Assembly (NCBI GenBank): GCA_964200075.2
Contig: CAXNAA020000162.1
Location: 1-25,555 of the forward strand
Reading direction: 5' to 3'
DNA from: Sphacelaria rigidula
Lineage: Eukaryota; Phaeophyceae; Sphacelariales
Length of the DNA: 25,555 nt
Part shown: piece after piece, positions 1-9,000 of the stretch
Position numbering within the stretch: the first letter of the stretch is position 1
Layout: every line of letters starts with the position of its first letter
Made by a program: the position numbers and the translations under genes
The notes under the pieces: model-generated
Told to the model about the DNA's origin: nothing
The model's database searches: none
Seen by the model: only the letters and a program-made list of their open reading frames with translations

Positions 1-399
1 TCGAATCAATTACACTAAACCAAGTAATTTCCAGACGAACCATTGATTTGTCTGACCCTTGCATTTATTTATGTTCGCTGTCACGCCGGTAGCCTGGACG
101 CATTACCCCGCGAAATGCACACACCCTATACTTCCTATTGTACATCACACGCATCAACCCCATTGTTTCCGGCAACATCCGGCACGCACCCCACCATGGA
201 CTGGTGGAATGGCTCTCATGTACGGGACGAGGCTCGTCGTCTTCGTACGAGGTGGTGGCTAGAGGGGCAAATAATCAAATAATTGAAATAACTGGCGGTA
301 AAGATGCTGTTCGGTGGGATGACTTTCAGATTTTGCTCTAAATGGTGGCATTGCCAACACCATTCCGACGTGTTGATTTGTTTTCAAGTTGCGTTGCAG

Positions 400-474
400 G
401 AGAAGGCGTTGAGAAGGAATCTTCCTTATTTCTGGAGACGTCGGAAAAGTGAGTTATTTGGAAAAGCTCTGCAG
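400..474 (+). CDS. Possible exon, unrecognised (25 codons)
   Basis: A pyrimidine-bearing acceptor (gttgcgttgcag) is followed by 25 open codons, EKALRRNLPYFWRRRKSELF then GKALQ, and a strong donor CTGCAG|gtgagt. It is phase 0 at both ends. The peptide is basic and of unknown family. The motif gtgagttat also occurs 25 nt earlier after CGGAAAA, so a second donor is possible. No partner exon is certain; a phase-0 continuation at about 965 (+) exists. Confidence 0.25.
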
Positions 475-548
475 GTGAGTTATGCCAGCACAGACAGGTG
501 GCCGTCAGCATGGGCGAATATGAGGCTGCAGACGGGTGAGGTGTGTCA

Positions 549-592
549 TCAATATATCAATATATATCAATATATATATATATATATATAAA
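549..592 (+). repeat. AT-rich microsatellite (CAATATAT / TA)n
   Basis: Repeats of caatatat pass into an uninterrupted TA run. It is non-coding. Confidence 0.85.
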
Positions 593-800
593 CTGGATTA
601 TGAACATCTTGATGGCAGCGCGGGGCCTTGGTGATGAATATAATTGAGGTTGGGTGTGTTCATTCCGGGTGATCTGCCCCATGAACATGTGTACTGCAGG
701 TAGGTGAGGATCACTCTGCTCAGGATGTAAGAGTTGGGGTGTTCCCGACAGCGCAAGACGGGCTACATTGCTTGTACAGGCTTGGTGGACGGGAGTAGGC

Positions 801-1109
801 AGCTAGGACAACCTATTCGCTAAAATATCGCGGGTTTGATGCTCATCTAGCCTCAGCCTACTAAATGGCACAGAGTGATTCAAGACTTTGAGGCGCAATT
901 CGTCTTTCAATACTGCAGGGTCAACGATCAGGTACTCAATAAATAGATCCGAACGACCTCTCAGACCCGCCGTTGCACTGTGCATCCGTTTTTCTGCGTA
1001 ACGAACATACTGGACGTGGGTGTTGTAGTCCATCGTGAGTGCGCTTTGGGTGATCGATATTGCTTGAAATTCGAATATCGAAGCGACCCGTGGGTCTCCG
1101 GACCGATGA
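801..1109 (-). CDS. Unrecognised open frame, possible terminal exon
   Basis: A minus-strand frame runs to a TAG at about 801 and includes MDYNTHVQYVRYAEKRMHS, GRSDLFIEYLIVDPAVLKDE and RLRLDEHQTRDILANRLS. Composition is balanced and not low-complexity, so it looks translated, but I recognise no family. A plausible acceptor ends in ttcaag near 1090. The opposite strand is also open over 965-1171 (with DRYCLKFEYRSDPWVSGPMT), so the coding strand is unresolved. It could equally be a relic of a mobile element. Confidence 0.25.
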
Positions 1110-1563
1110 CTCAACTTGAGATGGGGAGCGTGACATATTCTCAGCAATGCAACATATCCCCTGAAGGGTGAACACTCAGGTGCTGGGGCAAGTGCGGCAT
1201 GAAGAAGGGCAGACAGGTTAAGAGCCTGAGAACGACATGTTCTCCAACTATGAAGATGCAGCTATCTCTCGACTATTGACCGCAGCGTGATGTTCCGTTC
1301 GATTCCAAGAAAAGGGTAACGCTTTGATGACTGCCGCTGGCCCATGCTTCGTAAGGAGCCCCCTACCCCGAGCACTCTCCCAGCTGACATTCCCACATAT
1401 TACTGTATTTTGACGGCAACTAGGCAAACTAGGCAAACGTCGCTTTTGTTTCGAGCGTACTGTCGCTCTCCAAGCCACCAGCAATAAATGGGCTTTACGA
1501 GAATCTTCCTACAAAGTATCTCGAGCGAGGGAAAGGTTCAAAACATGAAAAAAAAAAATGAAA

Positions 1564-1689
1564 TCACTCCTCGTCCTCGTCCTCTTCCTCCTCGTCCTCG
1601 TCCTCATCATCGTCAGATGCTTCAGCGAAGAGGAAAACTGGATCTGATGGGTGGTCGTGGTGCATATGGTCCCACGGGTGCTCCAAACC
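1564..1689 (-). CDS. NDUFB2: NDUFB2-like exon 2 (HPW motif and acidic tail)
   Basis: This exon gives 41 codons plus TGA, starting after ctctgcag in phase 0. It encodes GLEHPWDHMHHDHPSDPVF, then FAEAS and a run of Asp and Glu to the stop. The tail is read from a GAC/GAG-type triplet microsatellite (1567-1615). Confidence 0.75.
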   Translation of the reverse strand, partial: GLEHPWDHMHHDHPSDPVFLFAEASDDDEDEDEEEEDEDEE

Positions 1690-4094
1690 CTGCAGAGAAG
1701 TAACACGTCGCGCAGAAAGGGTGCGGGTTACAGCGTCACTGTGATGTGTACGATACATGCGGCCGATTTGTAAAACATCAGCGTGTACGTGTAATAATAC
1801 TGACACAGCTGGATTTGTAGCGGGGTGAGTGCATGTACGACCATCATCAATCGATCCATCACTACAGGTGATAACTTTTGGACGCGGAAGATCGCTCAGT
1901 TGAAACTACTTTCCCTACAAACTGGTTGTAGTCATGTTCTCGTTGCTTGGACTTTCTCCTATTCGAGTAGTATGTCTCTTCTAGCGCGGGGATGTACCAT
2001 CTGCAGCTGGCCACCGCAGCGATGTGTCCTTCACCTCTCACCAAAGGAGTGATACTTGCACGCGTGGTTGTCCGCAAATCTTCCATATTTCGATCGCGGT
2101 TTGAAAAAATGGCTGATGCGACAGTGAAAAAAAAGCTGATTCGCGGCCTCTGAGTCGTCCATCTCACGTCTTGTTGCGCAATGAGGTGCGAGTCCTGGAA
2201 GCTAAGCCACGATTCTCATGACAATGAAAAGGGCCGCAAAGGGTTTCCTTAGCGCAACAACGTTTTCGTCGCTCCACAGGTAGAGCGATCATGCCTCAGC
2301 GGACGATCATTCCTCCCTGCTACGCCAAACGCCAAGAACGGCTTTTGATGGGAGTATTGTGATACGCGCTTGAAAAAATTCATTACGAGCTTTCCAATCT
2401 AGGTTTTCTCGAGGGATATGAACAGACACAAAGGACGAGAGACAGGGACAACGATATAGACAGCTTCAGCTTCCCGAAATGGTCGTTTGAATATCACTCA
2501 CTAGCTGGATCTTGGTAAAATCGGTGGGTGCACTATACTGTACTGTACAAAGGTGCCGAGGATACCCGAAGATCATAAGGAGGGGGCGTACACATTTGTC
2601 GCTTGCCCTAGTCATTTGACCATGACCACCCATCCCGGTCAAGATGGAGCACCGTTCCTACTCCCAACACAGACACCTCCAACATTTGGGCGCTCGTTAT
2701 GTTTCCCCCATACATTACACAAGAGCCTTATATACATCCAATCCCCGTTCTGTTTCGCCGTGTGTGGTCAACATTTACCTTCTTGTATAACGATCGTCTT
2801 TTCGTTTCTATTTTATATACCAAAACGATTTCATGTTACATTCATTTAGTTCCTCAATCTTCTCTGACATACCCCGTCCCTTCCTGAATAGTTCACATTC
2901 TACTCCTATACGAGTTACCTCTATTTTCCCGCCACAAGGCAAATTCTGTGCATCTATTTTCTCCTTCACCCAACTACTGGTATACCCCGTTCTTCTTTCC
3001 GCCAGGTTAAGGTCCCCCACCCGAGATGTAATGTCATAGACAGGGGGGTGCTCATGTCTAGCCTGCAAAAGTGGAACATGTGACCGCGGGGTCAAGTCCT
3101 CGAGGGGTGAAATGTTCCCGATGTACAACGCTCGCCCAAGGCCAATATTTCCTTCCTGCTCCAAGCCGGTGCTTCTGCTGAGCCGAGCCATTGATGTGCA
3201 GAATCGCTAGTTATCAACTCTGATTGATTCGCGAGTTGGTCGATTAATCGCAACAAATCTGTTCTCTTGATCGCTCAATGTGTACATCATAACGCTCGAC
3301 TGACGCCGAGGCCACCATTAGACACGGTATCCATGACGTTGTTCTATCGAGAGCTCTTGTGCGAGCGACCAAGAAGCCGAATTGGCCTAGAGTTTCGAAA
3401 GATGAACTGTTTGCGTTTCATCACGAAAAAATTGGTTTCATATCCTCGAACAACAACTGTTGTCAACAGCAGCTACCTGTCCACGTGTCAATTTAAAAAT
3501 AATAAGTCACTCCAAGAACTCCCGGCTGAAGCGGTGCAGTACCGTGCAGTGCAGCACAAAACAATACATTGGGTTTCGTTTCAAGGTGAAAAAAGCACCT
3601 TGACCTTTTTGGAACCCACTGACGATTTTTTCTGTGAATCGGAATCATTTTCAGTCATTTTCCAGTCAAAATGATGCCGATTCACAAAAACAAAAATCGT
3701 CGACGGGTTCCCAAAGGGTGAACACGGGGCGTCTGTGTTCCATTCTACAACATGTCGTTTAATACCGCAGCACGTAACCTTTGACCCATCCCTCCAGAGT
3801 AAACAAAAGAGAAATTCGACTCACAAGCAGCGTCGCTCCATCCTCTGTTGCTCGATAAATCATCCACCCAAACGCCAGCACGCAGTACGCAGTGGCCAAG
3901 TTCTGGTGAATGGGCTTTACATCCGTAATGGGCACGTGTTCGTGTGGTAACCCGATGTGCCTAGCATGCCCGCCCATCCTCCTTCGTGCACCGCCGGCTG
4001 AAGGCGGTGCTCTAGCAGCTCTCGTAGCAGGGCCCGCGACGGCACGGGCTGCCCGCGTCGCCGATGGTAACCCGCGCATCAAGTTCAGCGCCAT
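1564..4094 (-). CDS. NDUFB2: NDUFB2-like subunit of mitochondrial complex I, two exons (4094-3825 and 1689-1564)
   Basis: The spliced product is 131 residues (90 + 41). Residues 1-39 start MALNLMRGLPSATRAARAV and are rich in Arg, Ala and Ser with no acidic residue, as in a mitochondrial presequence. Residues 40-90 carry MGGHARHIGLPHEHVP, a His/Pro segment, then one membrane helix around VLAFGWMIYRATEDGATLL. Exon 2 opens GLEHPWDHMHHDHP. The order His-rich segment, W..YR...DG..LLG, HPW is the pattern I know from NDUFB2 (AGGG) subunits of plants and algae, a membrane-arm accessory subunit of NADH:ubiquinone oxidoreductase. The exons join in phase 0 with donor CTT|gtgagt and acceptor ctgcag|GGT, and the family motif is restored exactly across the join. 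The start was chosen at 4094 because the presequence-like stretch begins there; the frame stays open upstream to about 4295. The odd part is an acidic tail of about 18 Asp/Glu residues after the conserved part. The identification rests on motif memory, not a search. Confidence 0.76.
1567..1615 (+). repeat. CTC/CGT triplet microsatellite, coding on the minus strand
   Basis: The + strand reads as imperfect repeats of tcctcgtcctcg. On the minus strand it encodes the Asp/Glu tail of the NDUFB2-like protein. Length changes in steps of three would lengthen or shorten the tail without a frameshift. Confidence 0.8.
2581..3018 (+). repeat. Family A dispersed repeat, copy A1, full length
   Basis: This block begins agggggcgtacacatttgtc and ends near gccaggttaaggtccccc. 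It aligns by eye along its whole length with 24936-25381, with recurring landmarks: GCTTGCC..AGTC.TTTGACC, GGAGCACCGTTCCTACTCC, ACACCTCCA, AAAACGAT, CTACTGGT, GGT..AGGTCCCCC. It sits in the NDUFB2-like intron, so it is a solo insertion of the family that forms an array at the right edge of the window. Confidence 0.75.
3604..3717. repeat. Foldback (inverted repeat, arms about 48 bp, loop about 16 nt)
   Basis: The left arm (3604-3651) and right arm (3668-3717) are near-perfect reverse complements, sharing GGAACCC, CGACGATTTTT, GTGAATCGG and ATCATTTT. A smaller stem, CAAGGTG..CACCTTG, sits just left at 3582-3602. The arms lie just downstream of the NDUFB2-like donor, inside the intron. It is consistent with a small MITE or foldback element. 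No target-site duplication was obvious. Confidence 0.7.
3825..4094 (-). CDS. NDUFB2: NDUFB2-like exon 1 (presequence and membrane helix)
   Basis: This exon gives 90 codons from ATG at 4094 to the donor gtgagtcg just below 3825. It contains an 8-bp perfect hairpin (GCACCGCC at 3988-3995, GGCGGTGC at 4003-4010) inside the presequence codons. The G+C is clearly higher than in the flanking intron. Confidence 0.75.
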
Positions 4095-5761
4095 TGACTT
4101 TGAGACGACCCAGGCCTCTGGGCTTCGGGCTGTTTCTTCTGCGGGTTTCGGGTCGACGGGACATGGAGAAGCAGGGAGAGGGGCTTTGTGCTGTAATAAA
4201 TACGACAGAGGCACATGGGGCTGAAAAATACATAAACGCGAACCAAACCCGGTAGACGCAGTCGTGTGTGTAAAAAGCGCCGTGAAGCCTGTCAAGATTC
4301 AGAGTTCGTTGAACAAAAGTGGCTCAACATCACACGGGGTTCGTATTTCATCTACATGGTTGGGATATGTGCACCCAACATGAAACCGAGTGAACGATAA
4401 TATCTCGTTTCACTTGGCAAAAATCAGCCCAATTCGTCTACTTAATTATGTGTCGTTGTTTCGGACGGCAACCACATGGTGCTCAACCTTGTTTCGTGAA
4501 AAATAGTCATGGTACTAGGAGTTGAGATAATCTTTGTCGTGTAATTATCATACCAAGATGAGTCTCTCCAGAGATTTTACACCTTAACCGCGCCGTAACC
4601 TGCATACCATAAGACAAATACATGCACTCAGCGACCAACAGAGCGTGTGTACACCGGCAGTACGCTGTTGATGCGAACAAGTAAGATGGATATTTTCGAA
4701 GTCAGGTGGTGACATGTGTGCAGGTCGTGGCCGGAACTTTTCGCAATCGATCGTCCATGTGTGCATGTGACGCGGTGTGTGCGGAGAGTAGCGAACCTGT
4801 CTGCTCTGTACATACCTCATCAACGCATGAAAAAAATGACAACAAGGGCACGCTGCAATGCCACGTACCAACGCACATGCCGCTAGGTAAGCAACAAATT
4901 GAAAATATGTGAGACACGGGACACTTGAGACGGTAGCCTGCAATGCTGCACGAGGTAGGCAACAAAACGTTTGGTACGCCTTGGCATTTATGCCAACTCT
5001 TTCCGCACCCACAGATGTACACCTGACTCTTATGGTCACTTTTCGAGTGAAGCTGTGGCCGATTCGACGGGTCAACATCCCTGGGTTGTCAATTTGCTAA
5101 TTCTCACGGAGATAGCAACCGCGGAGTAATAATGTACCAAGGCCCACTATTATCGACACCGTTTTCCGCTAAAAATGTCCGATTTTCTCGGACTTTTCGG
5201 ACTCTGCGTTCAGACTTCTCCGAACACAATGCAGCTTGACTTTTTCTCCGACGCCCCATTTCTTGGAGAAGTCCCAAAATTCGGGCTGGAAAGCAAAATT
5301 TTGGAGCGCGACAAGCCTGTCTGTACGCCTTGAAGCTTGCAACGTTCGGGAGTCATATGTACCTTGCCAATCCCGAATTTTTCGGACATAAACGACGAAT
5401 ACACAGTGTTGATAATTGTGGGCCCACGTCGCAAAAACAATCGGAAACTCTGACATATTTCTTGTCCACAGGGACCATGCACTATCAACACACTGGCAGC
5501 GAGCATTTCCCCTGTTTCGGCTTCCCATCATAGCTTCTTCAGTGCCACGAACATACAGTACTTGGAATTAAACGCCCAGGGGCGGTTACCTTGGGGTGGT
5601 ATTCAACGTACGCCCTTGTTACGCAGCAACGCGGGCCTTCGAATACCGAAAGTATGACAGGGGTTGGGCTGGGGGGGGCTAGGGTATACTGCACCATCAT
5701 GTTATATTATCTCACCCCGGTACTACCCCTTCATGACAACTGCGTCCATTGGTTTGAACAG
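4095..5761. other. Region between divergent genes, no supported gene
   Basis: The NDUFB2-like gene reads left from 4094 and the next coding signal I trust reads right from about 5762-5889. Any promoters for both should lie here, but I could not pick convincing core elements. The longest open frame is a Cys-rich minus-strand frame at 4584-5078 (164 codons, unrecognised, no splice context), probably chance. A + strand frame at 5583-5675 (with GGYLGVVFNVRPCYAATRAF) could be an exon, but its borders do not fit. Confidence 0.4.
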
Positions 5762-5809
5762 AGTGCGGCGATTTTCCAGTTCCCGTGGGCAACACACTCG
5801 ACGAGTACG
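5762..5809 (+). CDS. Possible upstream exon of the unrecognised + strand gene
   Basis: Sixteen codons, SAAIFQFPWATHSTST, lie between gaacag and ACG|gtgtgt, phase 0 at both ends, which fits the next exon at 5889. An overlapping alternative frame (VPVGNTLDEYG, ending 5811) would also fit. Only one, or neither, is real. Confidence 0.2.
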
Positions 5810-5888
5810 GTGTGTTTCCGTCTGGCAACTCAGGTCTTTTGGCGAAGGGTGTGAGGGCAATTCGCGAATGCGGATTGGGCTACTGTAG

Positions 5889-6000
5889 ACGCCTATGCCT
5901 GTATCCTTTTGGGATGAGCTCAACCCTGCTACTGTTGATGGCAATCTTATCACGAAAGACACTACCGCCAACACTCTATTTCACCATCTTCCAGTATCAG
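5889..6000 (+). CDS. Unrecognised gene, exon (37 codons + 1 nt)
   Basis: The acceptor gctactgtag abuts the exon and itself carries the in-frame stop that closes the frame upstream. The exon reads TPMPVSFWDELNPATVDGNL, then ITKDTTANTLFHHLPVS. The donor ATCAG|gtgagtgtg is strong. Entry is phase 0 and exit phase 1. Confidence 0.5.
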
Positions 6001-9000
6001 GTGAGTGTGTGGAGTGTGTCTTCTCGACAGAACGTCGATAGGGCGTCGCAGCGCACGCTGAGCCCCAATAGACGCAGGCCACGACGGCGAGCACACAACG
6101 TCGTACCGGAAACATTCTTCAACGTGGCTTTTCTCGGCAAATATGACGTCAGTGAAAACCTCGGAAAGACCCCGTCAAGCTTCCATCTACATTCATAGTT
6201 CTCAAGGGTTCGAGGTATTTCGCCTCGAGAACGTGGAAAGTGCAAAACAAGGAATCGCGGGGGGTGTTGTACCCCGTCACATGGAGTAGGCCTGCGACAA
6301 TCTGTAATGGGTCAGAGTAGAGTGCAATATATCCAACGAATCAAAGGCGCACTCCCACTCAATAGCACCAGTTTTGAAAGCACCGCATCCCCATTCCTGA
6401 CCATTTGCGTGCACCATACCTGTGCTTGAAGCTTGCCAGGAGCTATGTGACCTCCTCAGGTAAAAATGGTACCCCGAGCGTTCTCCTTTTCAGTTGTTAC
6501 TTTTGTCTTTACTCAGACCCGTCGTCCAGAGTAAACGTATCTATCCCCATTTTGTCGAGGTTCTGATCCAATCGGCAATGCCCAGGAATATTTAGAACAT
6601 ACACATGCACTTGAAACTGCAGAATATGCCCTGAATCCACCCCGACCCCAGCACACTGAGCTTATTCGTGGTATTTCGGAAAATAATGAGATACAGAAAG
6701 GGGGGCATGCGGGGTAACTTGAAAAAATGAAACCGTCACCAGATCATGTTTTGACCGGATGGTACGGCACAACTGGAGATATAGCTTGGCATCGCTGGCA
6801 TACTTGTGTGTCTCGACGACGCGTGCATGACTACCCGAAAATAGTTCCTTTCTGCCCCGAACTCAGCGCCACTTTACTGTACCATCGTACTGGACAGTAT
6901 TGTGTAGTGCAACGGTGGCCTTCACTGCAAGCAAACGCGGCAATAGATCCGTGCAGTACCTTACAGTACTGCGCGTGTACTGTTTGTTCCCTACTGTACA
7001 AGACCGTAGAGCTCGCTTTTGGCCTGCGGACGTTCGAGCTCTCGGTGACGAGAAGTGGTCGACCAAAACGCGACTATTCAAAGCTCGTACGCGGTGCATT
7101 TTCGGTAGAAAGTTGACAGCTACCAGCGGGTCGAAGTATAGGCAGTCCACTCGTGTGCATCAATTATTGGAAGAGCGACGCGACAAGGGTACATCTCCAT
7201 TCATTGGTTGCGTCAGGTAAGAGAAACAGTCGTGCTAAACCGCCCTCTCTCGAGACTACATCAGTACAACCGTTCAGTAATAGCTCAACACCACGATACC
7301 ACAACACAGCTTAGCTGTTCGTTGCCAGATGACTCCAACCTACACCGTTTTCAATTATCACGGTCCTGACGTGCTGCCTATCGCTACCGCTGAGAAAAAT
7401 ACGAAGGTGCATTGCGCTGCTGTAGAGAAGACCATGTTTTAGCACCCGCTTCTCAATTATTTTCCATCCTCTCGCTTTGCCATGGGTGCATGCGGAAGCG
7501 GATTTAAACATTCAGCAGGTCACGACGAAACATTGCGTTGTGCGCGATCATGTTCCTTCTCTGCAAAGCTAGCCGCACGTTACCGGCGAACTTTGCGAAC
7601 ACTGTAACTTTTTGGACCTGCGGTGAACGCCGCCAGCGTGCCCGCAGAACAGTGGAGAATCGCTGTGGCGTGTCCGGTGCCAAAGACACACTTACTTGGT
7701 GGGCAGCAAAGGATATACATACAGCCAGCTCTAGCGGTCAGAATTACTCCAGCTAAGCGCAAGCTCCCCCCCAGTCGCCATCCAGCTATTCCTCCCACCA
7801 TTCCTAAGTATGGAAATTCGGCATTCCCGATAGCAAGCACTGTAGCTCGTATCATGCAGCTTGGGATATTCACAGCCCCAACACTGCATGCAGATATTAT
7901 TCGCTGTTGTTCTTGGGGGCGATCGTGATGCTTTGAGCCCTTGCGTTGCTTCCATTACAGCATGTGATGGGATGTAGAGTTTATGACGATGCCATGTGGA
8001 TATATTAATACGTGGAAAATGGAAAGATAGACGGGAAGTTCCCAAAGATATCACCTCTGGCCACCAGGGTTGAAAACTTGGGTCTCACTGCCATTTTCTC
8101 ATTTGAATATAATGCCGATTCAATTGATAGGCCGACCCTGATGGTAAAAAAGTCGAGGTTTCCAGTTTCCGCCGTCCGGAAACATGTGACATGAGACTTG
8201 GCAAAGTGATTCGAAGAACACCGACGATTTGTGGGAGCGGTGGTCCAGTGCTCAATAGTACAGAAGAATATTGCAAGTCAAGCACCGGGAGAGAGAGAAG
8301 GTCTCGTCTCGAGGAAGGGAGAGGCTTTAAAATACAACACCATATCAATCAGGGCAGGGGAAACGTAGTACGTTGCTCGGAAACCATTCGGTACACGCGC
8401 AAGACACCACAATAATGGAAGGCAAATATACATCAATACCATCACGCTGGAGGGGGGAATCATCAGGTGAAACTCGGAGCCCGTTATCGGTGTGGGAAAG
8501 TGTCGAAAATTCCGGGGCTGTAAGCACTCGTTTTTACTTACCTAGTGACTTATTTTTCCAAAACAAGGCATGTTTGAAGCATACTTCGAGAACGCCACAG
8601 ATTGGCGCGGGTGATGTTCGTCCGATAGCCTCGTCCGACAGCATCGTCCGGACGGTTCGCCGCACTCCACTACTGTACATACGATGATGTTTTCCACCGC
8701 CTCGCTAGTGGCCTTGACAAAGTCGATCGCCATTCAAGACCTCAGGTATTTGAGAGAAAAAAATCATTGTGATGCATATTTCTCGCAGCATGGACGGAAT
8801 GATAGGTAAATTGGGGTTAGGGATTGATGGTTGATATGGCTCCCATAAATATAAAATTAACATATTTTCAAAAGAATCAGCCGGTTTGTACCCTTCCAAG
8901 AGGATGCTTTTTTTCTTTCTCTCACACTTTGAACCCCTCCCCTTCCTCGGGATGAGTCCGTGGTCAGTCCGTGGTCTCAAGGGATCAACCCATCTCTCCC

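Noticed and set aside
3759-4295. Full 178-codon minus-strand frame as a single gene
   Set aside because: Its lower end reads through a clear donor into the intron, and its upper part precedes the presequence-like start. The spliced two-exon model restores the NDUFB2 motif.
4584-5078. 164-codon Cys-rich minus-strand frame
   Set aside because: No recognisable pattern and no splice or start context. Kept only as a note.
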